From Paraburkholderia panacisoli (GTDB taxonomy: Bacteria > Pseudomonadota > Gammaproteobacteria > Burkholderiales > Burkholderiaceae), in contig NZ_VTUZ01000014.1 in the NCBI RefSeq assembly GCF_008369935.1, forward strand, positions 62,001 to 126,000: 64,000 nt of DNA, in the 5' to 3' direction. The translations under genes were made by a program, and so were the position numbers. Under the pieces are notes generated by a model. That model did no database searches and was not told the origin of the DNA. It saw nothing but the letters and a program-made list of their open reading frames with translations. The stretch's first letter is position 1. Each line of letters starts with the position of its first letter. Below, one piece after another: positions 18,327 to 26,975 of the stretch.

Positions 18327-18968
18327 ATGACTTCACTCGCCGAACTTCGAAAAAACTATTCGCTGGGTTCTTTGGACGTTGCCGATGTCGATCGCGATCC
18401 GATTCGTCAATTCGACACGTGGTTTCAACAGGCTGTGAACGCCAAACTGCCCGAACCGAATACGATGACGCTAGCCACCGTCGACTCGCGCGGCCGGCCG
18501 TCTGCGCGCATCGTGCTGATCAAGGGCGTCGACGAACGCGGCTTCGTGTTCTTCACCAATTACGAGAGCCGCAAGGGCCGCGAACTCGCCGCCAATCCTT
18601 ACGGGAGCCTGTTGTTCTACTGGATCGAACTGGAACGCCAGGTACGCGTGGAAGGCCGCATCGTCAAAACCAGCGCGGCGGAAAGCGATGCGTATTTCGC
18701 GTCGCGTCCGCTCGATTCGCGCATCGGCGCGTGGGCATCGAATCAGAGTCGGGTAATTGAAAGCCGTTCGCAGCTCGAAACGCGCGAACGCGAAATCCGC
18801 CTGCAATACGGCGACCAACCGCCGCGCCCACCGCATTGGGGCGGTTATCGTTTGGTGCCCGAAGCAATCGAATTCTGGCAGGGCCGGCCGTCGCGTCTGC
18901 ACGACCGCCTGCTCTACACTCGCGCAAGCGAAACTGGCGACTGGCATATCTCCCGCCTATCGCCTTGA
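18327..18968 (+). CDS. pdxH: Pyridoxamine 5'-phosphate oxidase
   Basis: PdxH oxidises pyridoxine or pyridoxamine phosphate to pyridoxal 5'-phosphate with FMN and oxygen. The 213-residue protein has the family motifs RIVLIKGVDERGFVFFTNY (FMN binding), RPLDSRIGAWASNQS and the C-terminal WGGYRLVPEAIEFWQGRPSR. It is full length. A possible -10 box TATACT lies at 18293-18298, 29 bases before the ATG, without a good -35. The gene is divergent from tcdA and is followed after 141 bp by the cfa-like gene. Confidence 0.95.
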   Translation: MTSLAELRKNYSLGSLDVADVDRDPIRQFDTWFQQAVNAKLPEPNTMTLATVDSRGRPSARIVLIKGVDERGFVFFTNYESRKGRELAANPYGSLLFYWIELERQVRVEGRIVKTSAAESDAYFASRPLDSRIGAWASNQSRVIESRSQLETREREIRLQYGDQPPRPPHWGGYRLVPEAIEFWQGRPSRLHDRLLYTRASETGDWHISRLSP

Positions 18969-19109
18969 ATCGGAATTGAACGCCGGCAGTGCGCCGCCAA
19001 CGCAGCAGTGCGCGCCGGCCTGATCGCGTCTCGCGGCATGGGAGTTGCGCCGCGCCGAGCCACGATCGACACAGGCTTTGCTTTAATTCAACGGACACGG
19101 AGAGATCAC

Positions 19110-20324
19110 ATGTTCTGGGAGAAGAAGCTAGCGCAATGGGTAGAAGATGTAAAAATCAGGGCTAACCTGCCAGCACGCCTTGTGCTGTGGGATGGCCAGC
19201 AACATGACTTCGGGCAGTTCGCCGCCCCGCAGGTCACGCTGCATGTGAAAAGCGCCACGGCGCTGCCCTATCTGCTCGAACCGAGCCTCGACAATCTCGG
19301 CGAGGCCTATGTGAAGGGCAAGATCGACATCGAAGGCAAGCTGTCGGACATCATCAATGTCAGCTATCAGCTGGCGCGCAACACCGTGACCAGCGCAAGC
19401 AAGCTGGCGCGCGTGCGACGTTACTTCCATCACTCGAAGGCGTCGGACAAGAAGGCGATCCAGTACCACTACGACGTCTCGAACGAGTTCTACAAGCTGT
19501 GGCTCGACGAGAACATGGTCTACTCGTGTGCGTACTTCGAGAACGGCAACGAAGATCTCGCCACCGCGCAAATCAAGAAGATCGACCACATCCTCACCAA
19601 AATCCAGTTGCAGCCGGGGCAGCGTCTGCTCGACATCGGCTGCGGCTGGGGCGCGCTCGTGCTGCGCGCAGCGCAGAAATTCGGTGCGAGATGCGTCGGC
19701 GTGACGCTCTCGCAGAACCAGTTCGATCTCGCCACTTCACGTGTGAAAGCGGCGGGTCTGGAAGGACAGATTGAAATTCGCCTGCAGGATTATCGCGACA
19801 TCACAGGGCAATTCGATCGCATTACCAGCGTCGGCATGTTCGAGCACGTCGGCCGCAAGAATCTGCCGGGCTACTTCCAGAAGATCCACGAGTTGCTGGC
19901 CGACGACGGCGTCGCGATGAATCACGGCATCACGTCGAGCGATTCGGACAGCGGCGAGACCGCGCTCGGCGGCGGCGAATTCATCGACCGCTATGTGTTT
20001 CCGGACGGCGAATTGCCGCACATCAGCCTCGCGCTCGAAGCGATGCAGCGCGGCGGACTCGAAGCGGTTGACGTCGAAAGCCTGCGCCGTCACTATGCGC
20101 ACACGCTGAACCTATGGGCTGAAAATTTCGAAGCGCATGCGGACGAAGCCCGCAAGCTGGTCGACGACGAAAAATTCCGCATCTGGCGCGTGTACCTCGC
20201 CGGCTGCGCGTACGCGTTCGAAACCGACGACGTGTCGATCTACCAGGTGGTGTGCCGCAAAGCCGGCCGCAGCGCGAAAACCTTGCCGTGGTCGCGCGGC
20301 TACATGTACGAAAAGCCGCTGTAA
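19110..20324 (+). CDS. cfa: Cyclopropane-fatty-acyl-phospholipid synthase family protein
   Basis: This SAM-dependent enzyme adds a methylene group across double bonds of membrane phospholipid acyl chains. The SAM motif LLDIGCGWGALV lies near residue 170. Family segments QYHYDVSNEFYKLWLD, YSCAYFEN, SVGMFEHVG and FIDRYVFPDGELP are all present. The start at ATG 19110 follows CGGAGAGA and gives MFWEKKLAQWVEDVK and 404 residues. It could make cyclopropane or a related methylated acyl chain; the sequence alone does not separate Cfa from close paralogues. Confidence 0.88.
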   Translation: MFWEKKLAQWVEDVKIRANLPARLVLWDGQQHDFGQFAAPQVTLHVKSATALPYLLEPSLDNLGEAYVKGKIDIEGKLSDIINVSYQLARNTVTSASKLARVRRYFHHSKASDKKAIQYHYDVSNEFYKLWLDENMVYSCAYFENGNEDLATAQIKKIDHILTKIQLQPGQRLLDIGCGWGALVLRAAQKFGARCVGVTLSQNQFDLATSRVKAAGLEGQIEIRLQDYRDITGQFDRITSVGMFEHVGRKNLPGYFQKIHELLADDGVAMNHGITSSDSDSGETALGGGEFIDRYVFPDGELPHISLALEAMQRGGLEAVDVESLRRHYAHTLNLWAENFEAHADEARKLVDDEKFRIWRVYLAGCAYAFETDDVSIYQVVCRKAGRSAKTLPWSRGYMYEKPL

Positions 20325-20395
20325 GACGGTTGCACCGCGGCGCCGTGCATGAGCGGGCGGGCGCGGCGCAACTTTGAACAGCAGGCCGGACATTG

Positions 20396-21853
20396 ATGGA
20401 CCAGAGCAGGACAAGCGAAGTTGAGCAGCCGGCAAGCGGCGCGAACGACGGCGATGACGGCGGCGGCGAAGCCGCGCAGTTCGATCTGTTCGGGATGCCG
20501 GTGGAGCAGGCGCCTTCATTGGCGAACGCGTCGGCGCAGGCGAATGCTCACGGCGGAAAATCGCGGCGCGCGTCGTCTGCCGATGTTTCCCGGTTCGACG
20601 CCGAACCATCTGCCGCGACCGCACCAACTGGAGCTGCGCCGCCACCCGAGCGCCGGCGTCAGGCGCGCACCACGGCCCATGAGGCCGGCGCCGCCGCGTC
20701 GCTCTGGCAGGACTTGGACGAAGAGGCCCTCGACAGCGCCGCGCCGCAATCTGCTCCGAGCGCCACCCCAATCCCCGCAGATGCGCCGAAAAAACGCCGC
20801 GCCCGCGAAATCCTCGCCGCTCCGCCATCGCCCGAACTGCTCGCGCTCGCTGCAGAACTCGCGCCGCAAATCCACCTCGGCACGTCGACCTGGTCTTTTC
20901 CGGGCTGGAATGGCATCGTCTATGGCGACGAATACAGCAACAGCAAACTCTCGCGCGACGGCCTCACGGCGTACAGCGCGCATCCGCTGCTCAAGACGGT
21001 CAGCATCGACCGGTCGTTCTATCAGGCGCTGCCCGTCACCGATTACCTGCGCTACGCGCAGCAGGTCCCCGAGCATTTCCGCTTCATCGTCAAGGCGCCG
21101 ATGACGGTCACCGACGCCACCGTGCGCGCCGGACACGGCGAACCGGTCGCGCTGAACCCGTGTTTCCTGAACGCGCAAATGGCGATCGACGAATTCGTCA
21201 CGCCCTGCCTCGAAGGACTCGGCGCGAAAGCCGGCGCGCTGGTGTTCCAGCTTTCGCCGCTGCCGGATCAGATGCTCGCGCAGCCGGCGGCGTTCATCGA
21301 ACGCCTGGCCGAATTCCTGATGGCCTTGCCGAAGCTGCCGCACGGCACCTGCTACGCGATCGAAATCCGCGATGCGAGTCTGCTCACGCCGCGCTTCATC
21401 CGCACGTTGAAAACGGCGGGCGTGCGCTATTGCGTGGGCATTCACGCGCGGATGCCGGACCCGCTGCGCCAGGCCGCCGCGCTGGCGCTGCTGGACGGCG
21501 AGCCGGCCGGACCGCTGATCGTGCGCTGGAGTCTGCATGGCGGCTTCAAATACGAACAGGCGAAGGCGAAGTACGAGCCGTTCAACCAGTTGGTCGATCA
21601 GGACCCCGCGACTCGCGCGTCGCTCGCCGAGCTGGCCGCGCGCTACGCGCTGGCCGGCCAGCCGGTGGTGATCGCGATCAACAACAAGGCGGAAGGGTCG
21701 GCGCCGTTAAGCTGTGTGGAACTGGCGCGCGAGATTATCGATGCGTATGCGCGTCAGGCTCACGACCGGGAACATGAGGACGAAGCGCCGCCATCGGACG
21801 ATGGGGAACAGCAGGCAGGAGACGGCGAATCCCGCGACGCACCGGCTTCCTAG
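20396..21853 (+). CDS. DUF72 domain protein with long disordered N-terminus
   Basis: Residues about 145-450 form a DUF72 (YecE-like) TIM-barrel domain, seen in HLGTSTWSFPGWNGIVYGD and the RDASLLTPRF and YVGIHARMP-type segments. The function of DUF72 is not established. The first 140 residues are rich in Ala, Ser, Pro and charged residues and are probably disordered; the last 25 residues are acidic and also of low complexity. The ATG at 20396 is preferred to the TTG one codon earlier. At 485 residues it is much longer than E. coli YecE (about 270) because of these tails. Confidence 0.85.
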   Translation: MDQSRTSEVEQPASGANDGDDGGGEAAQFDLFGMPVEQAPSLANASAQANAHGGKSRRASSADVSRFDAEPSAATAPTGAAPPPERRRQARTTAHEAGAAASLWQDLDEEALDSAAPQSAPSATPIPADAPKKRRAREILAAPPSPELLALAAELAPQIHLGTSTWSFPGWNGIVYGDEYSNSKLSRDGLTAYSAHPLLKTVSIDRSFYQALPVTDYLRYAQQVPEHFRFIVKAPMTVTDATVRAGHGEPVALNPCFLNAQMAIDEFVTPCLEGLGAKAGALVFQLSPLPDQMLAQPAAFIERLAEFLMALPKLPHGTCYAIEIRDASLLTPRFIRTLKTAGVRYCVGIHARMPDPLRQAAALALLDGEPAGPLIVRWSLHGGFKYEQAKAKYEPFNQLVDQDPATRASLAELAARYALAGQPVVIAINNKAEGSAPLSCVELAREIIDAYARQAHDREHEDEAPPSDDGEQQAGDGESRDAPAS

Positions 21854-22027
21854 GTGCGGCAGGTCGGGCGGCACGGCAACAGGTCAGGCAAGGCTCATTT
21901 GCGGAGCCCTCCTTGCATGCGCTGCGAGCGCGCATTGAACGCAGACCGCGAAGCGCCGTAGCGAGCGTGAACGGCTGCCCGGCCCCGAGCGCAAGGCCCG
22001 GCATCGAGCAGCCCGCCCGGCCCCGCC

Positions 22028-22576
22028 TCAGCCCGCCTTGATCCTGTGCGCGAACTTCTGACGAAACTTCGCCACTTTCGGTGCCACCACGAACGAGCAG
22101 TACCCTTGATTCGGATGCTGCGCAAAATAGTTCTGGTGATAAGCCTCGGCAGACCAGTAGTTGCCGTCGAGCGGCAGCACCTGGGTGACGATCTGCCCGT
22201 CGTATATCCCCTGTTCGCCGATCTCGCGGATCGCCTGCAGTGCCGTCTCGCGCTGCGCATCCGAATGCGTGAAGATGACCGACCGGTACTGCGTGCCGAC
22301 GTCGTTGCCCTGCCGGTTGAGCTGCGTCGGATCGTGGATCGCGAAGAAAATATCGAGAATCTCGCGATAGCTGATCTTCGCCGGATCGAAGTCGACCTTC
22401 ACCACTTCGGCGTGGCCGGTTTCGCCGTCGCACACCTGCTCGTAGGTCGGATTACGGGTCTGGCCGCCCGCATAGCCCGACTCCACCGCGTTCACGCCGT
22501 CGACGCCCAGATACACCGCTTCGAGGCACCAGAAACACCCGCCACCCAGGGTGGCGACTTCGCCTGTCTGACTCAT
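22028..22576 (-). CDS. msrA: Peptide-methionine (S)-S-oxide reductase MsrA
   Basis: MsrA repairs oxidised methionine, reducing the S-sulfoxide form. The catalytic motif GCFWCLEA is at residues 13-20 with nucleophile C14 and a second cysteine C17. YAGGQTRNPTYEQVC and the C-terminal YCSFVVAPKV, with a possible recycling cysteine, are also visible. The 182-residue protein is full length. The ATG at 22576 has GGAG 14 bases upstream. It is divergent from the flavin reductase gene. Confidence 0.96.
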   Translation of the reverse strand: MSQTGEVATLGGGCFWCLEAVYLGVDGVNAVESGYAGGQTRNPTYEQVCDGETGHAEVVKVDFDPAKISYREILDIFFAIHDPTQLNRQGNDVGTQYRSVIFTHSDAQRETALQAIREIGEQGIYDGQIVTQVLPLDGNYWSAEAYHQNYFAQHPNQGYCSFVVAPKVAKFRQKFAHRIKAG

Positions 22577-22832
22577 GCTGCTCGCTCCTTCATGCTGATG
22601 GTCGGCCTATGCCGGTCTTGCATCGCCGCAACGCTCGTGCCACGAACGGGACTTGCCAGCTTAGCGGTTTTTCCGCTGACCGGCTGGGGTCGCGGCCAGT
22701 GCGCCGCGATTGCAGTTAAAATTGGGACAAATCGACGATTTTCACTATGACTTTCGAATCATTTGTTTCCGAGCATGCGAGCGATGGGTTCTGTCCGGCT
22801 TCGGCCCCGCTAACGCGAGGAGCCGCCTCCCG

Positions 22833-23342
22833 ATGAAGCGCGCCAGCCCGCCCAATTTCGACCAGAGCGCCTTCAAACAGGCGCTCAGCCAATTCGCCAC
22901 CGGCGTCACCGTCATTACAACGCGAGCAGAGTCGGGCCAATTGATCGGCATCACGGCCAGTTCATTCAATTCAGTGTCGCTCGATCCGCCGCTGGTGTTA
23001 TGGAGCCTTGCCACCCGCTCGGCGTCGATGCCGGTGTTCCAGGCCAACAGCCACTATGTGGTCAACGTGCTGGCCGCCTCGCAACTCGATCTATGCAAAC
23101 GCTTCGCGACCGTGAAGGGCAACCGGTTCGAAGGGGTGTCGCACGCGCAGGGCGATACCGGCATGCCGGTGCTCGACGGCGCGCTCGCGTGGTTCGAATG
23201 CCATAACCGCAGCCGCTACCAGGAAGGCGATCACGTGATTTTCGTCGGCGAAGTGGAACGCTGCGGCGTGCATGAAAATGTGGCGGAAATATCTCCGCTG
23301 GTGTTCCAGAACGGGCAGTTTCACGGGCTCAAGCCTCTGTGA
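22833..23342 (+). CDS. Flavin reductase family protein
   Basis: The protein has the flavin-reductase-like split-barrel fold that binds FMN and uses NAD(P)H, often as the small component of a two-component monooxygenase. Visible family features are FATGVTVITTR near the N-terminus, GITASSFNSVSLDPPLVLWS and the late GDHVIFVGEVERC. The start at ATG 22833 follows GAGGAG and gives 169 residues; the open frame to 22710 has no such signal. No monooxygenase partner lies next to it. The next gene, kynR, is convergent. Confidence 0.86.
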   Translation: MKRASPPNFDQSAFKQALSQFATGVTVITTRAESGQLIGITASSFNSVSLDPPLVLWSLATRSASMPVFQANSHYVVNVLAASQLDLCKRFATVKGNRFEGVSHAQGDTGMPVLDGALAWFECHNRSRYQEGDHVIFVGEVERCGVHENVAEISPLVFQNGQFHGLKPL

Positions 23343-23344
23343 AC

Positions 23345-23372
23345 GGTCGGCCGCGCTTCGGCGCTGCCGACC
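23345..23372. terminator. Hairpin between flavin reductase and kynR
   Basis: GGTCGGC (23345-23351) pairs with GCCGACC (23366-23372), with a short inner GCGC/TTCG/GCGC-like stem. It lies directly after the flavin reductase stop and before the convergent kynR stop. There is no T-run. Confidence 0.4.
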
Positions 23373-23379
23373 ACTCCCT

Positions 23380-23892
23380 TCAGCGGTCGTTATGCGCCGC
23401 ACCGTGCCCGGTTTTCTTCACTAGCGAGACCGGCACGCCCGAATCTTCCTTCAGCGTCTGCAGCACGATATTCGAGCGAATATCCATCACGCCCGGCGCC
23501 TTATACAGACGCTGCAGCACGAAATCCGAATAGTGCTTGAGGTTATGCGCGAGAACCCGCAGCAGATAATGGGTCTCGCCGGTCACGACGAACGCCCCAA
23601 CCACTTCCGGCCAGTCGCGCACCGCGTCCGCGAAACGCTCGTGCCAGTTCTCCTGGTCGTTGCGCATGGACACCTGGACGAACGCCTCCAGTTCGAAACC
23701 CAGCACTTCGCGATTCAGACACGCGCGGTAATGTTCGATGACACCCTGCTCTTCCAGCAGACGCAAACGCCGCAAGCAAGCCGACGGCGAGAGCGAAATG
23801 CGCTCCGCGAGATCGAGATTGCTGATTCGTCCTTCTTGCTGGAGCACCGTCAAGATACGGCAATCGGTGGCGTCGAGCGAGATCGCGTTCAT
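23380..23892 (-). CDS. kynR: Lrp/AsnC-family regulator of the kynurenine genes
   Basis: The protein has an N-terminal helix-turn-helix (about residues 5-60, with GRISNLDLAERISLSPSACLRRLRLLE) and a C-terminal RAM/AsnC ligand domain. At 170 residues it has the Lrp-family size. It is divergent from kynB-kynU-kynA with 130 bp between starts, the same layout as Pseudomonas aeruginosa KynR, which senses kynurenine and activates kynBU. That assignment rests on family plus position. A palindrome at 23949-23967 in the shared region is a possible binding site. Confidence 0.82.
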   Translation of the reverse strand: MNAISLDATDCRILTVLQQEGRISNLDLAERISLSPSACLRRLRLLEEQGVIEHYRACLNREVLGFELEAFVQVSMRNDQENWHERFADAVRDWPEVVGAFVVTGETHYLLRVLAHNLKHYSDFVLQRLYKAPGVMDIRSNIVLQTLKEDSGVPVSLVKKTGHGAAHNDR

Positions 23893-23948
23893 ATTCGGTC
23901 TCCCTTTCCCGTTTGACTCAAATTATGTTCCAAGACAGCGGGCGGAAG

Positions 23949-23967
23949 GTGATTTTTTCGCAATCAC
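23949..23967. promoter_or_regulatory. Palindrome in the kynR-kynB intergenic region
   Basis: GTGATT (23949-23954) and AATCAC (23962-23967) form a perfect 6-bp dyad with a 7-nt spacer, about 55 bases upstream of the kynB ATG. The position suits an operator for the divergent Lrp-type regulator. A possible -10 box TATCAT lies at 23986-23991. The role is inferred. Confidence 0.4.
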
Positions 23968-24022
23968 ATTTTGCAGCAGGCCGCCTATCATTCCCGCATA
24001 GCCACAATTCATCGATGGAGAC

Positions 24023-24661
24023 ATGCAAACACTCTGGGACATCACCCCCGCCGTCAGTACCGCGACGCCCGTCTGGCCCGGCGACACGCCGGTCGGCATC
24101 GAACGCATGTGGCGCATGGAAGCGGGCTCGCCAGTCAACGTCGCGCGGCTGACGCTGTCGCCGCACACCGGCGCGCATACCGACGCCCCGTTGCACTACG
24201 ACCCCGAGGGCGCGGCGATCGGCGAGGTGCCGCTCGACGCCTACCTGGGGCGATGCCGGGTGATTCATTGCATCGGCGCGTCGCCTGTTGTGACGCCACA
24301 ACACTTGACCGGCTCGCTCGACGACCTGCCGCCGCGAGTCTTACTGCGCACTTACAAAAACGCGCCGACGACCGCCTGGGACAGCGCGTTCTGCGCGGTC
24401 GCGCCGGACACCATCGATCTGCTCGCGTCGCGAGGCGTGCAGCTGATCGGCATCGACACGCCGTCGCTCGACCCGCAGGAATCGAAAACGATGGACGCTC
24501 ACCGCCGGATTCGCGCGCATCGGATGGCGATTCTCGAAGGCATCGTGCTGGATGCCGTCGCTCCCGGCGACTACGAACTGATCGCGCTGCCGCTCAAGCT
24601 GACCACGCTCGACGCGAGTCCGGTGCGCGCGGTGTTGCGCGCGCTGACCGAAACGCGCTGA
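24023..24661 (+). CDS. kynB: Kynurenine formamidase (cyclase type)
   Basis: KynB hydrolyses N-formylkynurenine to kynurenine and formate. The metal-binding motif HTGAHTDAPLH covers residues 48-58, with H48, H52 and D54 as expected zinc ligands. The C-terminal LIGIDTPSLDPQESKTMDAH segment is also typical. The 212-residue protein is the usual length. The ATG has GGAGA just upstream. It is the first gene of kynB-kynU-kynA, followed by kynU after 57 bp. Confidence 0.95.
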   Translation: MQTLWDITPAVSTATPVWPGDTPVGIERMWRMEAGSPVNVARLTLSPHTGAHTDAPLHYDPEGAAIGEVPLDAYLGRCRVIHCIGASPVVTPQHLTGSLDDLPPRVLLRTYKNAPTTAWDSAFCAVAPDTIDLLASRGVQLIGIDTPSLDPQESKTMDAHRRIRAHRMAILEGIVLDAVAPGDYELIALPLKLTTLDASPVRAVLRALTETR

Positions 24662-24718
24662 GCCGCGCCGAACCCGGCCGCCTCGCCGAACCTTACTGAT
24701 CCAACCGACGGAACCACT

Positions 24719-25969
24719 ATGAATCACCGTGACGAAGCATTGGCGCTCGACAGCGCCGACCCGATCGCGACGCTGCGCGACCAGTTCGCGCTGTCGCCGA
24801 CCACCATCTATCTCGACGGCAATTCGCTCGGAGTGCCGCCGGCCGCCGCCGCGCAACGCGCGCAGACCGTGATCGCCGCCGAATGGGGCGAAGGCCTGAT
24901 CCGCAGCTGGAACAACGCCGGCTGGTTCGCACTGCCGCGCCGTCTCGGCAACAAGCTCGCGCCGTTGATCGGCGCGGCCGACGACGAAGTGGTCGTCACC
25001 GATACGATTTCGATCAACCTGTTCAAGCTGCTGTCCGCCGCGGTGCGGGTCGCGCAGGCGCGCGATCCGAAGCGTCGCGTGATCGTTTCCGAGCGTTCGA
25101 ACTTCCCGAGCGATCTCTATATCGCGCAAGGCCTGATCGAGCAACTCGACCGCGGCTATGAACTACGCCTCGTCGACGATCCGTCCGAGCTGCCCGCGGC
25201 GATCGGCGACGACACCGCCATCGCGATGATCACGCACGTGAACTACCGCACCGGCTATATGCACGACATGGCCGCACTGACGAAGCTGATCCACGACAAG
25301 GGCGCACTCGCGCTGTGGGATCTCGCGCATTCGGCGGGCGCGGTGCCGGTCGACCTGAACGGCGTGGGCGCGGACTACGCGGTCGGCTGCACGTACAAGT
25401 ATCTGAACGGCGGTCCTGGTTCGCCCGCGTTCGTGTGGGTGCCCAAGCGCCATCAGAACGAATTTGCGCAGCCGCTGTCCGGCTGGTGGGGTCATCGCGC
25501 GCCGTTCGAGATGGACCCGGCGTATCAGCCGGATAACGGCATTGGCCGCTTCCTGTGCGGCACGCAACCGATGGTGTCGATGGCGCTGGTCGAATGCGGG
25601 CTCGACGTGTTTCTGCAAACCGACATGCAGGCGGTCCGCAAGAAGTCGCTCGCGCTGACCGATCTGTTCATCGAACTGGTCGAAGCACGTTGCGGCGAGT
25701 TTCCGCTCACGCTCGTGACGCCGCGTGAGCATGCGCAACGCGGCTCGCATGCGAGCTTCGAACATCCGCATGGCTATGAGGTGATGCAAGCGCTGATCGC
25801 GCGCGGCGTAATCGGCGACTACCGTGAGCCGCATGTGTTGCGCTTCGGCTTTACGCCGCTCTATACGCGCTTTGTCGATGTATGGGACGCCGTCGAAACC
25901 TTGCGCGAAGTGCTTACGCAAGAGACCTGGCGGGCACCTGAATTCGCCGCTCGCGGCGCTGTGACCTGA
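24719..25969 (+). CDS. kynU: Kynureninase
   Basis: KynU is a PLP enzyme that cleaves kynurenine to anthranilate and alanine. The PLP lysine lies in AVGCTYKYLNGGPGSPAF, around residue 225, and YLDGNSLG and DLAHSAGAVPVDL are further family signatures. The 416-residue protein is full length. kynA begins 10 bases after its stop with a GAGG ribosome-binding site at the junction, so the two are in one transcript. Confidence 0.96.
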   Translation: MNHRDEALALDSADPIATLRDQFALSPTTIYLDGNSLGVPPAAAAQRAQTVIAAEWGEGLIRSWNNAGWFALPRRLGNKLAPLIGAADDEVVVTDTISINLFKLLSAAVRVAQARDPKRRVIVSERSNFPSDLYIAQGLIEQLDRGYELRLVDDPSELPAAIGDDTAIAMITHVNYRTGYMHDMAALTKLIHDKGALALWDLAHSAGAVPVDLNGVGADYAVGCTYKYLNGGPGSPAFVWVPKRHQNEFAQPLSGWWGHRAPFEMDPAYQPDNGIGRFLCGTQPMVSMALVECGLDVFLQTDMQAVRKKSLALTDLFIELVEARCGEFPLTLVTPREHAQRGSHASFEHPHGYEVMQALIARGVIGDYREPHVLRFGFTPLYTRFVDVWDAVETLREVLTQETWRAPEFAARGAVT

Positions 25970-25979
25970 GGAGCGCGCG

Positions 25980-26945
25980 ATGACCGATCACATGCAAACA
26001 CCGGGTTTGCCGGAAGAACCCGTCACGCAGGGGTGTCCGTTTGGGCATGGGCGCGGGGGGGCTTCGGCTGCTTCCGCTGCAGCTTCAGTTGCATCTTCAA
26101 CCGCCAAAGCTTCCGATGCCGCTGACAGCGGCTGGCATGACGCGCAGCTCGACTTCTCCGAATCGATGAGCTACGGCGATTATCTGTCGCTCGGGACAGT
26201 GCTGGATGCGCAGCACCCGTTGTCGCCGGATCACAACGAGATGCTGTTCATCATCCAGCATCAGACGAGCGAACTGTGGATGAAGCTCGCGCTGTATGAA
26301 CTGCGCGCCGCGCTGAAGGCTGTGCACCGCGACGAACTGCCGCCGGCGTTCAAGATGCTCGCGCGCGTGTCGCGGATCATGGAGCAGCTGGTGCAGGCGT
26401 GGAGCGTTCTCGCGACGATGACGCCGTCCGAATACACCGCGATGCGGCCTTATCTCGGTAGTTCATCGGGCTTCCAGTCGTACCAGTATCGGCAAATCGA
26501 GTTTCTGCTCGGCAACAAGAACGACCAGATGCTCAAGCCCCATGCGCATCGCGCGGACGTGTTCGCCGAGGTGAAGGCCGCGCTCGAAGCGCCTTCTTTC
26601 TACGACGAAGTGGTGCGCCTGCTATCGCGCCGGGGCTTTGCGATTGCCTCTTCGAGGCTGGAGCGGGATTGGACCCAGCCTACCACTCACGACGCGTCGG
26701 TCGAAGCGGCCTGGCTCGAGGTGTACCGCAATCCGTCGCAGCACTGGGAACTTTACGAGATGGCCGAAGAACTGGTCGATCTCGAAGACGCGTTCAGGCA
26801 ATGGCGGTTCAGGCATGTGACCACGGTCGAGCGGATCATCGGCTTCAAGCAGGGCACCGGCGGAACGAGCGGCGCGACCTATTTGCGCAAGATGCTGGAC
26901 GTGGTGCTGTTTCCCGAGCTTTGGCATGTGAGGACGATGCTATAG
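25980..26945 (+). CDS. kynA: Tryptophan 2,3-dioxygenase
   Basis: This haem enzyme opens the indole ring of tryptophan to give N-formylkynurenine, the first step of the pathway. Family segments include MSYGDYLSL, EMLFIIQHQTSELWMKL with the conserved His, SSGFQSYQYRQIEF and IIGFKQGTGGTSGATYL. The 321 residues include an N-terminal extension of about 50 residues rich in Ala and Ser, with a Cys-Pro pair at C19-P20 (GCPFGH). The Cys-Pro resembles a haem-regulatory motif, but a role for it is speculation. It is the last gene of the kyn operon. Anthranilate use is not encoded nearby. Confidence 0.96.
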   Translation: MTDHMQTPGLPEEPVTQGCPFGHGRGGASAASAAASVASSTAKASDAADSGWHDAQLDFSESMSYGDYLSLGTVLDAQHPLSPDHNEMLFIIQHQTSELWMKLALYELRAALKAVHRDELPPAFKMLARVSRIMEQLVQAWSVLATMTPSEYTAMRPYLGSSSGFQSYQYRQIEFLLGNKNDQMLKPHAHRADVFAEVKAALEAPSFYDEVVRLLSRRGFAIASSRLERDWTQPTTHDASVEAAWLEVYRNPSQHWELYEMAEELVDLEDAFRQWRFRHVTTVERIIGFKQGTGGTSGATYLRKMLDVVLFPELWHVRTML

Positions 26946-26975
26946 CCGGCAAAACGCGCTTGTGCAGAAACAAGC

